Below, in pieces: positions 34,915 through 45,654 of a stretch of 64,000 nt of DNA. The notes under the pieces were generated by a model. It ran no database searches and was not told the DNA's origin. It saw only the letters and a list, made by a program, of their open reading frames with translations. Location of the stretch: the NCBI GenBank assembly GCA_013339765.2, contig CM023457.1, positions 44,504,144 to 44,568,143 of the forward strand. The letters run 5' to 3'. Numbering within the stretch: position 1 is the stretch's first letter; each line of letters opens with the position of its first letter. Both the position numbers and the translations under genes were made by a program. This stretch comes from Haemaphysalis longicornis. Taxonomy: Eukaryota; Arthropoda; Arachnida; Ixodida; Ixodidae.

Positions 34915-35470
34915 CGATGAACTGGATTCACTCGAATGTGTTCGAGCAGCAATAAACGTGACGGTAAACAATTCCCATTGATGGCCTACAGGGACACAGA
35001 CATTCTTAGCATATTCTACTTATTGCTTGCCTTCCGCCGCCTTGTGTAGGGGGAATGCAGCTGCTGGAGACTGAAGGCCGATACTGTGGTTGCGAAATCA
35101 TAAAAGGTTTTAAGCACTTGTACTCAACCAGGGTTGCGTAAACCTTGTCTGGTTAGAAAATGCTGTTTTTGTCCCAGGTACACACCCAGTATGGTTGTAC
35201 CTCTCTAGAACAGCCAACCGTGGTATCCGGCGATGTTTGGCCAGACCAGGCAGCATTCCGGACCTGGTGATGTAATGGAGGGTGGTTGGTGAGCATCGGT
35301 ATTCTCAGAATTGGTGACACGCCCCATCGGTGCGCGTAATCTGTGACAGCTACAAAGCGCCGCGTTGTGAGATTTAAGGGATATTTTATAAATCAGAGGC
35401 ACTGCCCCTCTTTCTCTTTTCTTTTTCATTTTCTTCGTCGTATTTTCCCCAACACTCTCCTACTCTCTGT
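34915..35470. other. No gene recognised
   Basis: Copy A-specific sequence between the tRNA-derived repeat and the MITE. No motif found. Confidence 0.3.
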
Positions 35471-35478
35471 ACTATTAT

Positions 35479-35825
35479 GAGCAATATGAAAGGGAACACA
35501 GGAACGCGTGGCAAACTGCCTCGAAACAGACTCAGAGCGATACGCGGATGGCGCTGTGAAAATCAAAGGGGGAAGAAGGGCGCTGTTCCACTAACTGTTG
35601 GCACTCCCACCACGCTGGAATTTCTACAAAGCAGCAGCTTACGTCATTCGCCAACCATATGGTATCATCCGACAGCCGATAAGACGCACGGCGGGAATGG
35701 GAACAGTTGTTAGAGCAGCGTCCTCCTTTCAGCTTTGTTTCTGTTGGCGGCCGCTGCGTATTACCCATAGCTGGGTCTGGGGTTTTTTTTTTCAATGCGT
35801 TCCTGTGTTCCCTTTCATATTGCTC
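35479..35825. mobile_element. MITE with perfect 29-bp terminal inverted repeats
   Basis: Positions 35479-35507 (starting GAGCAATATGAAAGGG) are the exact reverse complement of 35797-35825. The element is 347 bp, non-coding, and lies only in copy A. ATTAT occurs just outside both ends (35474-35478 and, three bases off, 35829-35833), so the exact target duplication is unclear. Confidence 0.75.
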
Positions 35826-36179
35826 CTAATTATACATGCATGCGCAAATGTGCATGTATGTATTGTAAGCTGGCTGGAGAAGCCAGGCTTCTCGTCCGGA
35901 AGAGGCCCTCTTTGAAGGTTTCTCCCTTCGGGGTAGCGGCCTCGCCACATGCCAACAATATCATAGGAGGAAACTACGGTGGAAGGGGGGTGGCTCTAGG
36001 GCCCAATCTTCTTGGGGCTCTAGAGCCCAGAGAACCCCATCGGGCTTATCTCACACCTACCATTTCTATTACCATTACTGTATCACCATCACGATTACTC
36101 CATTACCAGTGAATAGTTAGTTGAGGTTTCTTTTCACTTGAAAGTTAACACGAGGGAAGTGTAAAATCAGTAAGAAGAA

Positions 36180-37575
36180 AGCTCAAATATAGAATGTACG
36201 CTCTCCAGGACGCCAATGCAAACATAACAAAGAGTACTGATGATATACTCAAAATAGTGGAGGAGTTCTACAAAAAGCTGCTCGCCTCTGCCCTTGACTC
36301 TGCGCCAAGTTTTCCCGCAACTTGCGTCGGTCAGGTTTCGCCGACTACCACAGATGAGGTGGCAGCGGCACTCGAAGCAATGAAAAAAGGGACAGCTGCA
36401 CGAGACAATGGACTTACGGCTGATATATTATGCTTTGGAGGGCGCGTTGTGCTATCAAAGCTTGCCGCCCTATCCTCGCAGTGGTTGAGATCTCACATGG
36501 TGCCAAAGGCATAGAAAAATGCGAACTTAGCTACAGAGGAAAAGTGACGCCAAAGAGCTTAAAATTAAAGGACCATCCGCCTGCTCTCCGTTACATACAA
36601 ATTATATACAAAGCTAATTCTCTATCGTACCAACTTTCAAAAGCCACGAGAACAGGCCGGTTTCAGGAAAGGTTTCTCAACATTAGACCATGCTCATGCT
36701 AACAATCAGCTAATCGAAAAGTGTTCGGAGTATAATGCTCCCCTGTATAGGGCATTCATAGATTAGGAAAAAGCATTTGACTTAATGCCCACAACAGCAG
36801 TACTAACGCCGTTACGTGAACACGGAGTAGGCGAGCCGTGCATTGCGCTCTTCAAAGATACATTCAACGGGTGCACGTGAACTTTACAGCTCCATCAAAG
36901 AATTTGTAAGTTTCCTATACAAAGGGTGTCCGGCAAGGGGACGCAATATTCCCCCAATTATTCAAAGCCTATCTGAAGAATCTTGGGCAAATCATATCTG
37001 CTGATCCAAACCATGAAAGCGAAATTATCTGCAGAATTACCATGGGATGGGCTACTTTGCGTAAGAATTCAGATATCCCATCTAGCAAGCTTCCAGAGTC
37101 CCTCAAAAAGCCTGTGTTTAATCAGTGCGTTTTTCCAGTTAGGACGTACTGGGCAGAAACTTGGGGTCTTACTAAACGACTTTAAAGGAAACTTAGATCG
37201 GCCCTACGTGCTATGGAAAGGAGAATTCTACGGGTCATGCTAAGAGACAGGAAACCATCCGCGTGGGTTAGGTAACAGTATAGGGGGGAGAACATTCTAG
37301 GAGAAATTAAGCGAAAGAAATGGGCATGTACGGGTCACATAATGCGTATGACTGGCAACAGGTGGACCATCCGTTTAACAGGTTGGCTTCCAAAAAACCG
37401 CAAACGCAATATGGGTCGGCCGAAAACAAGATGGCGAGATCAGTTGCGAAAAGTCTGGGGGAAAGCATCGACTCAAATCGCACTCCATAGGCGGGGCCAC
37501 GGATCTTTGGAAGAGGCTTTCGTCCTGCAGCGGACACAACCTGGCTCATGTGTAATGATGATAGATGGTGCATGT
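36180..37575 (+). pseudogene. RTE-type LINE remnant, copy A
   Basis: A readable frame at 36194-36514 covers the pre-RT region (TTTDEVAAALEAMKKGTAARDNGL). Across stops and shifts there follow AGFRKGFSTLDHAHANNQ, YRAFID-EKAFD, REHGVGEPCIAL and SGKGTQY..P blocks. The 3' part is a GRPKTRWRDQLRKVW motif near 37407-37460. It ends near a GTAATGATGATAG tail (37550-37562). Inactive. Copy B retains only the part corresponding to about 36989-37560. Confidence 0.75.
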
Positions 37576-37619
37576 GCACGTCAAGCTGCGTTTAATGCGG
37601 GTGGAATGGTGGTGGTGGC

Positions 37620-38600
37620 GGTAAAACATTTATAGCACTCCTTACGCGGTGGAGGAGCAGCCTCCATAAGTGGGGTCCTCCGTCCGGGGCTCAAATGGAG
37701 GAAGCTATCCGGCGGACCCGTTAGATCAGCCCTTGCTGGACATAGCAACCTCCCAAGAGGAGAGGGAGAGGGTGCGTATACGAATTAGCTTGTGTGGTGG
37801 TCGCGGGCACTCCCATACAGACCCTTGAGGGTGGAAGTGGGGCTATGGCAAGCCGGGTAGTTCCTGGGATATTGCGTGGGAAAGAAGAGGTTTCGGTGGT
37901 GTAAATTTGGAAACGTGTGTGTCTGGAGCTGTGGCCATGACTTGGTGTCGTCTCGGGATAAGGAGTGATGGGGCGGATGTGGTTGGTTTTTTTGTGTGCG
38001 GTAGTAAGCGAGTGTGAGTGTATAATTGATAGGTTCGTGAGGTGGGATGCTGGAAGCTGGTGTCTGGTAGTCACCCTGGATCTGTCTTTCAACTTCTTTA
38101 GAGCCCGGTGGGTCACTTCTCAACTTCTCAGTAGAGGGCGGGTGCGCCCTTATTTCCAGGAAGGCAGAAATGGCTAGAGATCCAGATAATATGAATCAAG
38201 AGAAGCGTGGATGACTCGTGGTATCAAAGGACGTTGCTTGCTTGGACTGAGAGGTGCCTTGAAAAATACGTACGACATGCGGTTCGGGAGTGTGTTTTAA
38301 TTCTCCTGGTTTCGTCGTCGGCAGCATCGGTGATCCGGGCGGATGTGATGTGCCACACAGCCGAGGATGTGGCCGTTTCCTAGGCCACCTTGTTTTAGTC
38401 AGTGCGTACAGAGCACGTTATGTACACATTGCCAGAGGCTGTAGGACCACCTCCACTTTGGCGCTGGCGTTGACAGGTTTACTTGTAGAGCAGGTGCGCA
38501 GTATACCGCTGGTTATGGCCTTATTAGCGGGCTAGTTCTTCACCTCGGTCAGGGCACTTGTCTCGGTTGTGCTCCACGGGCACACCCTAGGGAAGAGGGG
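37620..38600 (-). pseudogene. Minus-strand LINE remnant with RNase H motif, copy A
   Basis: Minus-strand translation gives HIIWISSHFCLPGNKG near 38200-38150, the RNase H block that in R1/I-like LINEs reads W(I/V)P(G/A)H..L.GNE. Upstream and downstream are degraded by stops. The 3' end abuts the plus-strand RTE tail. Confidence 0.5.
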
Positions 38601-38869
38601 CGACTCGGACGCATTTGCGCATGGCAGGCGCGAGAAACACTGGGTCGGGTAGGATTAGTGAGTGCAGTCCGGGATATCCCTGGTGGGGTTTTTGGGAAAG
38701 TGAAGGAACCGCATGGCGCCTACAGCGACAAACGCAGAGGTAGCAACTGCTCCGAATCTGGACACTAAAGGCAAGGTTTGGCCTTTACTATATAATTTTA
38801 CCTCTGCAATCTCAGTATGCCAGATTTTTTGGGGGCATTGTACATCAAGAAGTTTGCGGGGATAAATTG

Positions 38870-38965
38870 GTTGCAGTTAGTACAGGACCGGGATGATTGG
38901 AGAGTACTGGAAGAGGCCTTTGCCCTGCAGTGGGCGTAGATAGGCTGCTGATAATGATGACATTA
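38870..38965 (+). pseudogene. Short RTE LINE 3' tail
   Basis: About 90 bases encode the terminal RTE phrase DDWRVLEEAFALQWA and end in CTGATAATGATGA. This is a heavily 5'-truncated insertion of the RTE family seen at 36180 and 9880. Confidence 0.6.
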
Positions 38966-38969
38966 GAAC

Positions 38970-41430
38970 TGGCCTTCATAGTGAGTTCGAAATCTACTTT
39001 TGTGCAAAAAAAGTTATAGCACACTGCTCCTAACCGTGATTGAAGCAATACATACTTTTGGTCCAATCGATTTCCATCCGTTTTCGCAGGCGATATTCTT
39101 TATTAGCAAACCTTAGTCCACAACTGTTTTACGCCTGCCTGTCGGTTACTCGAATCAGCCAGAGTAGTTGGAGGTGAACTTGAGCATGATTGGGTTATCG
39201 ACCGACTGAGACTTGGTGGGAAAGGGATTGGGGAAAGAAGAGTGCAAAGGAGAAAGTCTTTGGCGGGACATGTGATTAGGAGATTCACAGCATTTGAGGA
39301 GGAAAAGAGAGGAAAAGGCAATGAATAAATGTGCAGAGGAAGAAGGACGGAGCTGAAAAAAGTGGAAAGGGAGTAGGGAAGTCGGAAGGAGGAGTGTGAT
39401 TGAATTAAAGGATTTTCAGGATGTGAAAGTAATTAGGATAACGACAGGAGCCGGAGCAGACGTCTTTTTTAAACTTATTGAGTGAGCGGCTTTTGAGCAC
39501 TGGTCTTTATTTGCGTTGCCTCAGGTGTCCTCTGCGTTACAATCGGATTGTAGGAAACACTGTGCAACAAAGGACCCGCAAAGACTAAGGAAGTGGGTAC
39601 CAACTGATAGTGCCTCAGTATTCTAGGTAATGCCACACCGGTCTAGAAGCTGCAGGAGCTTGTCTCTTATTGGGGCTGAAAGGGGGTTGAGAAATTTGGT
39701 TAGAGTTGTTGGAGGAGGAACAGTGTAGATATTGCTCAAGCGCATGCTGTGCCTTGAAAAGGACAGTACCTAAGAGAGGCTGCAAGGATGGTGACTAGCG
39801 GCAACAAAAGTAAGCGTACCCAAGGGGACTTCTTCAGGACAGTGTGATTATGGACTGCTTTAGACCGGACTGAGGCAGAGAGGTGTGGTAGTGGGTCAAG
39901 GGAAGCTTCGATATGAACGGGAAGTGGAGACGGTTTACCCGGGAGGGTAAATATCTACGTTTGTAGCTGCAGACCTCTTATCGGGGTTTATGGTACATGA
40001 AAGGCAACGTTAGCGTGGACTGAAATTTAAACACGACTGAGAAAAGAGTGGTTCGCGAAATAGAGAAGCGGCGAACATTCACGGAAGGAGGTAGAGAGAA
40101 GGAGAGACGACTATTACAAATGTAAAGTGAAAGGGCAATGGTAAAATGGAGGTGGTAGATTGGCAATAAGCGGGATGAAAATATGCGGTGAAGGATCAAA
40201 ATAGAAAAGGATGATGCGGTGGTTAGCGTAAGAGCAGGAGGTAGGGGATATGAACAGCGGAAGAGATATAGAAGGAGGAAGAAAGAGCGACGATGCAGAA
40301 GAGGTAGTAGCGGAGGGCATAGAAAAATCTAAGTAGCTTAGGGATATGGAAGCGCATAATAAGTAAAGGGAAGGGAGCACGAGGTAGAACCGAAGGGAGC
40401 AGAAAGACTTGAGGGGTTTTAAAGATAAAGGAGGGAGCGGACCAGCGGAAAGGAAAGAATGGAATCAGAGGTATTGGAAAATAGGACGGGAAATGATGAG
40501 CGGGAGGAAAGAGAACTGATACTTGTAAAGGAGGAGAGTTGTTGGGGAAAAGTTGTACGGGGACAGAAGAAAGGATGGCGGGAACGGTAGGGGTGAGTTC
40601 CTGGTAGTAAACGGAGGGGTAAAGGGACAAAGTAGAAACGATATAGCGAAACAGAGTGGAACGCACAGGCATGAGGTGTATCAACCCAAGCGAAAGAGAG
40701 GAGTTGTACTGTTTTGTGGAGACACAAACCTTGCTACTTTAGAACGCCGTTTGCAGTGGTCCAAACATGTTCATAGTCTTTTTGTTTCCTTTGTTGATAA
40801 AATGATTATCCGGAAAGTGTTCCGCCTGATAAGAAAACTGTTTTTTTTCGCGTGTTCAAGGGATATCACGCACACCGCGCGTGTCGTTTTTGAAGTAGGG
40901 GACAGGGCTAGAAATACGCGGATAATTGTGTGTTAGCATACGCCTAGTTCTCCCTATGCAAAAGGTCTGGCTCTCTGCACACGTGATGACCTCGTATGTT
41001 GATGATGTTGAGTGTGTAAGGGTTGTTTCCTGGCGCAAATGATTAGAAGGCTAATCAGTGCCATTTTACGATGTGAGGGCAAACTTGATGAAAGTTGGTG
41101 GGGCTAACGATAGCATGATGAATACGATACAATTAAATGTTATTCATGGTGGATGGTACTCTTCCTGGAACATTATGGTTCCTCCCATGATAAGCTGTTT
41201 ATGTTCCCCATTCCCTTCTGTGTCCAGTGACACGGGCGCGACTTTTTGCTTTGCCTGGTAAAATAAACGGTTATTCACGAGTCGGCGCTGGCAGTTTCGG
41301 TCCTTCGTTTCCGCCCTCCCGATTTTTTAGAACGCTGAAAAAACAACAACTAAAATTTGGGGTCTCGCTACCTCACATATGCACAACCCTAGCATGATAT
41401 TATAATAATGATATTATACATGGTATTATA
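38970..41430. repeat. Purine-rich low-complexity stretch and flank; no gene
   Basis: The part 39200-40710 is strongly GA-rich on the plus strand (many GGAAGGAGG, GAGGAAGAA words). This explains the long Ser/Pro/Phe-rich open frames on the minus strand. The part 40710-41430 shows no gene; AATAAA occurs at 41262-41267. Confidence 0.5.
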
Positions 41431-41433
41431 TAT

Positions 41434-41857
41434 TGTCACGAAGACAAGGACGAAGCAGTTGTCTTGAATGAGAAATACGTTTATTGGAGCGAACTTGTGC
41501 TCCCCTAACAACTCAAAAGAATACAGAGGCGGCGAAGCAGCGGTCAACAAAGTGACTTGCACAGGCGAGTGTCGTCGAATCGAATGCCCCGGCGTCCGCA
41601 CTGCAGGCTTTTTATCTTTTGGCGCGCGTGGTTCTCGAAACGTCGATTCGCATCGAGAACATAGTAGATCCAAGAAGATTATTCCGGGCTGTTCACGTTA
41701 GATCGGAATGCTCTCCCTATCACAACAGATAACACATGCGGCACAGAAAGAAAGAATGGAACACGCGCTTCCCTTGGCGCAGAGATAACACAGACCGGCG
41801 CAGCCGGGCGGTAAAAGCAAAACACAAATAAACAAACCCAATGTATGGTTCGCGGCA
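41434..41857 (-). repeat. 3' LTR of the gypsy element
   Basis: Identical to the 5' LTR except at two positions, in the GAACA(C/T)GCGCTT(C/T)CCTTGG region (41751-41780 here). A minus-strand AATAAA is at 41485-41480. Confidence 0.93.
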
Positions 41858-41876
41858 TTACCCCCCCCTCTAAGAG
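41858..41876 (-). promoter_or_regulatory. Polypurine tract of the gypsy element
   Basis: The minus strand reads AGAGGGGGGGG followed by TAA directly before the 3' LTR, as expected for plus-strand DNA priming. Confidence 0.75.
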
Positions 41877-41928
41877 TGCATCGACCCGATGCTAAGCGAC
41901 AGTCCGAACAAATGAAAATAAAAGTTCG

Positions 41929-43275
41929 TCATCGTCCGTAGAAAGGTTTTAAGCGAAACACGTGGACGACTTCAGGCCGCGTGCGTCGTCGTGATGTGCC
42001 GGAGTCACCATCGGGGATCACTTCGTAGGTAAGTTGGCCAACACGTCGTGGAATCTGGTAGGGTCCGAAATACCGTCGCAGGAGCTTCTCACTGAGTCCG
42101 CGTCGTCGGATGGGAGTCCAAACCCACACACGATCCCCTGGTTGGTACTCGGCGTCTCGGCGTCGGAGGTTGTAGCGGCCCGCATCCACCAGCTGCTGGT
42201 CCGTTATACGAACTCGAGCGAGCTTGCGGGCCTCCTCCGCACGTTGAAGATATCCGTGGACGTCGGCGTTGCGGTCGTCGTCTTCTACGTGCGGAAGCAT
42301 GGCGTCGAGCATCGTAGTCGGCCTTCTACCGTAGACAAGCTCGAACGGCGTCAGCTGTGTCGTCTCCTGGATAGCCGTGTTGTACGCAAACGTGACATAC
42401 GGGAGCACTTCGTCCCAAGTCTTATGTTCAACGTCAACGTACATAGACAGCATATCTGCGATTGTCTTGTTCAGACGTTCGGTTAGTCCGTTCGTTTGGG
42501 GGTGGTACGCCGTCGTTCTTCGGTGATCCGTGTTGCTGTAGCGTAATACTCCTTGCATCAGCTCCGCAGTAAATGCCGTTCCGCGGTCTGTGATTAGGAC
42601 TTCCGGGGCTCCATGTCGCAGCACAACTTGGCTTATAAAGAACTTCGCCACTTCTTGTGCAGTCCCCCTCGGAAGAGCGGCGGTCTCTGCGTAGCGCGTC
42701 ATGTAGTCTGTCGCTACGACAATCCACTTGTTCTGTGATCGTGACGTAGGGAACGGGCCTAAAAGGTCCATTCCAATCTGTTGAAATGGTCTCGATGGGA
42801 CGGCGATCGGTTGCAGAAGTCCGGCGGGTCTTGTCTGCGACGTTTTTCGTCGCTGGCAGTCACGGCAGCTCCGGACGTAGTGGGTGACGTAAGAGGTAAG
42901 ACCGGGCCAGTAGTACCTCGCCTTGATTTTTCCAATAGTGCGGGCTGTGCCCAGATGTCCGGAAGACGGGTCGTCGTGGCACGCTTCCAAAATTTCGTCA
43001 CGAAGGTCCGCGGGGATGACGAGAAGGTAATTCGCTCTTGTTCCGGGGCTGAAATTCTTCTTCACAAGGACGGAGTTTCTCAGGCTGAATGCTGGTAAGC
43101 TGCGTTTGAAGGTCCTAGGAACGGCAACGTTGCATCCCTCGAGGTACTCGATTATGACGCGTAAGTCGGGGTCGGCACGCTGCTGGGCGGCTAGGTCGCT
43201 CTCCGTCACGATCCCGAAGAACGCGCTGTCTTCATCAGAGTCTTGTGGTGGTGGGTCGACGGGGGCGCGGGACAG
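41929..43275 (-). CDS. pol: Gypsy pol, part 2: integrase, separated from part 1 by one in-frame UGA
   Basis: The same frame as part 1 continues directly after the TGA to the stop at 41931-41929. Numbered from the Met codon at 43209, the zinc-binding residues are H78, H85, C115 and C118. The catalytic core is D148, D208 and E244 with DD35E spacing (MDLLGP, LITDRG, GLTERLN). The C-terminal GPY/F module is the RRYFGPYQIPRRVG block near 380-395. All catalytic residues are present. The ATG is only a convenient marker: the protein would normally be part of the pol polyprotein. Confidence 0.88.
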   Translation of the reverse strand: MSRAPVDPPPQDSDEDSAFFGIVTESDLAAQQRADPDLRVIIEYLEGCNVAVPRTFKRSLPAFSLRNSVLVKKNFSPGTRANYLLVIPADLRDEILEACHDDPSSGHLGTARTIGKIKARYYWPGLTSYVTHYVRSCRDCQRRKTSQTRPAGLLQPIAVPSRPFQQIGMDLLGPFPTSRSQNKWIVVATDYMTRYAETAALPRGTAQEVAKFFISQVVLRHGAPEVLITDRGTAFTAELMQGVLRYSNTDHRRTTAYHPQTNGLTERLNKTIADMLSMYVDVEHKTWDEVLPYVTFAYNTAIQETTQLTPFELVYGRRPTTMLDAMLPHVEDDDRNADVHGYLQRAEEARKLARVRITDQQLVDAGRYNLRRRDAEYQPGDRVWVWTPIRRRGLSEKLLRRYFGPYQIPRRVGQLTYEVIPDGDSGTSRRRTRPEVVHVFRLKPFYGR

Positions 43276-45474
43276 TCAGTCGGACGTCGGAGTGTTTCCT
43301 GCCGATTTATAAACGACTGTAACGTCGAACTCCTGCAGGCGCAAGCTCCACCGCCCAAGACGGCCAGAGGGGTCCTTCAAATTGGCGAGCCAACACAGCG
43401 CATGGTGGTCTGTTACAACCTTGAATGGCCTTCCATACACGTATGGGCGAAATTTTGAAATCGCCCATATAATAGCCAGGCACTCTTTCTCAGAGGCAGA
43501 AAAGTTTTTCTCCTCCTTCGACAGACCACGGCTAGCATAGGCGATTACCCTTTCGCAGCCGCTTTGCTTTTGGACAAGGACGGCACCCAAGCCTATATCA
43601 CTGGCGTCCGTATGAATTTCCGTTTCGGCATTTCCGTCGAAATGAGCGAGCACGGGCGGGCTTTGCAGGCGTTTTTGCAGCTCGCCGAATGCTTTTTCTT
43701 GGTCGTTTTCCCAGCTGAAAGGGGTGCTATCTTTCGTCAAGCGCGTGAGTGGCTCTGCAATGCGTGCGAAGTTTGCGACGAAGCGCCGGTAGTATGCGCA
43801 CAGCCCGAGAAATCTCCGCACGCCCTTCTTGTCTTTCGGCCTTGGGAAGTTCGCAATGGCTGAAGTTTTTGCTGGGTCAGGTAGGACTCCCGTGGCGTTG
43901 ACGACGTGGCCCAAGAACTTGAGTTCCCCGTATGCGAAACGGCACTTTTCAGGCTTCAGCGTCAACCCCGACGTACGAATGGCCTCGAGTACAGACTCCA
44001 ACCTTGCAAGGTGTTCGTCGAAAGTCCGGGCGAATACCACTACGTCGTCGAGGTATACGAGGCAGGTGTGCCACTTAAGGCCAGCTAGCACAGTGTCCAT
44101 GACTCTTTGAAACGTCGCTGGTGCTGTGCACAGCCCAAACGGCATCACCTTGAACTCGTATAGGCCGTCTGGGGTTATAAATGCAGTCTTCTCTCGGTCT
44201 CTCTCGTCCACTTCAATTTGCCAGTAGCCGGTCTTCAGGTCCATCGATGAGAAGTACTTCGCGTGGCAGAGGTGGTCGAGGGCGTCGTCGATGCGGGGGA
44301 GGGGGTACACGTCCTTTTTCGTGATTTTGTTCAGTCGCCGGTAGTCAACGCAAAACCTTAATGTGCCGTCTTTTTTCTTTACGAGTACGACGGGCGCAGC
44401 CCAGGGGCTTTTCGATGGCTGTATAATGTCATCGCTCAGCATGTCGTCGACTTGTGTCCGGATGGCTTCCCGTTCGTGTGAAGAGACGCGGTACGGTGAC
44501 TGTCGGGTAGGTCGGGCTCCATCTTCGGTTATTATTCGGTGCTTCGCTAGAGGGGTCTGACGTAGTTTTGCGCTCGACGAAAAACATTCGCTATAGCGAC
44601 GCAGCAAAGCCAATAATTTTTTTCGTTGTTCTTGCGGTAGTGCCGGATTCACGTCGAATGGCTGCGGGAGCTTGAATGTTTCTACGGGTGTGCGTTCAAA
44701 GTCGGCGACTGCGATCACATCACTTGCTTCTTGCGTTTCTTCGAGGAACGCAATTGCAGCTCCCTTGTTTAAATGCTGGTACTCTTCGGTGAAATTAGTG
44801 ACCAAAACGTGAGATTGGCGTGGCTTAAAGTGCGCAATGCCTCTTGCGACGGAGACACCGCGGTCGAGAAGCAACCTTCGATCACTCTCTACGATAGCGT
44901 CGATGTCAGAAGCAGCATCCTCACAGTAGACGGCGATCATCAAGCTTGCGCGGGGTGGCAGGGTGATGTGATCGTCGGCGATCCTGACAGCAGCACGGTG
45001 ATCGGGGTTCGGCTGCGGCGTCGTGGAGTGATTGGAGGAAAATGTTATCGACTTGGTCTGCAGATCAATTATTGCGCCGTTGTCCGTCAAAAAGTCCATT
45101 CCGAGAATCACGTCGCGGGAGCAGTTAGGCAGAACGACGAACGCCGCAGGGTACGTTGTGCCGTCTATGGTGACGCGCGATGTGCACGTTCCACTTGGCG
45201 TCACGAGGTGGCCTCCTGCTGTGCGTATGTGCGGACCGTCCCATCTGGTCAACACTTTCTTCAGTTTAGACGCAAATGGTCCGCTCATTACCGAATAGTC
45301 AGCTCCCGTGTCTACGAGGGCGACTACGTCAAAGCCGTCGATGGACACCTTGACGTCAGATGCAGTCGTCCTCGAGTTCCGGGTTCGTCGGGGGCGTCGT
45401 ATCTCTGCTTGTACGTGTTGATGGTCGGGCACTGTGCATCGTCGTTGTCGTCGTCTTCTCAACGGACGTCTCGG
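43276..45474 (-). CDS. pol: Gypsy pol, part 1: protease, reverse transcriptase, RNase H
   Basis: The frame is open from the stop at 45477-45475 to a TGA at 43278-43276. There is no early ATG, so a start by frameshift from gag is expected. Numbered from 45462, the protease active site LVDTGADYS is at about 50-58 and the RT runs from about 320 (SPWAAPVVLVKKKDGTLRFC, MDLKTGYWQIEV, FGLCTAPATFQ) with catalytic YLDD at 470-473. RNase H has HTDAS near 617-621, SEKECLAI near 657-664 and TDHHAL near 684-689. It lies in the same frame as gag, but two stops (TAA 45657-45655 and TGA 45477-45475) separate them. The closing TGA falls in the linker before the integrase. Confidence 0.9.
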   Translation of the reverse strand, partial: PRRPLRRRRQRRCTVPDHQHVQAEIRRPRRTRNSRTTASDVKVSIDGFDVVALVDTGADYSVMSGPFASKLKKVLTRWDGPHIRTAGGHLVTPSGTCTSRVTIDGTTYPAAFVVLPNCSRDVILGMDFLTDNGAIIDLQTKSITFSSNHSTTPQPNPDHRAAVRIADDHITLPPRASLMIAVYCEDAASDIDAIVESDRRLLLDRGVSVARGIAHFKPRQSHVLVTNFTEEYQHLNKGAAIAFLEETQEASDVIAVADFERTPVETFKLPQPFDVNPALPQEQRKKLLALLRRYSECFSSSAKLRQTPLAKHRIITEDGARPTRQSPYRVSSHEREAIRTQVDDMLSDDIIQPSKSPWAAPVVLVKKKDGTLRFCVDYRRLNKITKKDVYPLPRIDDALDHLCHAKYFSSMDLKTGYWQIEVDERDREKTAFITPDGLYEFKVMPFGLCTAPATFQRVMDTVLAGLKWHTCLVYLDDVVVFARTFDEHLARLESVLEAIRTSGLTLKPEKCRFAYGELKFLGHVVNATGVLPDPAKTSAIANFPRPKDKKGVRRFLGLCAYYRRFVANFARIAEPLTRLTKDSTPFSWENDQEKAFGELQKRLQSPPVLAHFDGNAETEIHTDASDIGLGAVLVQKQSGCERVIAYASRGLSKEEKNFSASEKECLAIIWAISKFRPYVYGRPFKVVTDHHALCWLANLKDPSGRLGRWSLRLQEFDVTVVYKSAGNTPTSD

Positions 45475-45654
45475 TCAGGTCGGGTACGCGTCGCGCCGTG
45501 TAGCTGTCGTCATGTTCGGGAGTCTCGTCAGGGTTAGGTCGGGTCGTCGGGATGAGGGCATGTCGTGAATCACTGTCTTCAGCGCGTCCTTGCGTCGTTG
45601 GAGGGTTTCTAGTTTTTCGCCGTAGAGCAACTTCACCTCCAGAAGTTGCCGCCT

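Larger units (their letters stand above)
27813..38600 (+). repeat. Segmental duplication, copy A (direct orientation)
   Basis: Sequence from about 27813 is collinear with that starting at about 50701 (offset 22.9 kb). They share LINE, DNA element, peptide gene and downstream LINE remnants up to about 38590 / 58770. The offset falls to about 22.5 kb after 33080 because copy A has a 426-bp insertion. Between about 34530 and 36985 copy A holds sequence not present in copy B (tRNA-derived repeat, MITE, part of an RTE). Divergence is roughly 5-10% by eye, so the duplication is old. Confidence 0.85.

Noticed and set aside
37721..38123. Minus-strand frames of 112-131 codons with a partial match in the second copy
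   Set aside because: Similarity between copies is explained by the segmental duplication; frames shift between copies, so coding constraint is not supported.
40223..40684. 153-codon minus-strand frame rich in Ser, Pro, Phe, Leu
   Set aside because: Explained by the GA-rich composition of the plus strand; several overlapping frames have the same composition.
42034..42486. 150-codon plus-strand open frame
   Set aside because: Antisense to the integrase; no motif of its own.
44773..45537. 254-codon plus-strand open frame
   Set aside because: It is antisense to the protease/RT region of the gypsy pol, which has full domain evidence on the minus strand.
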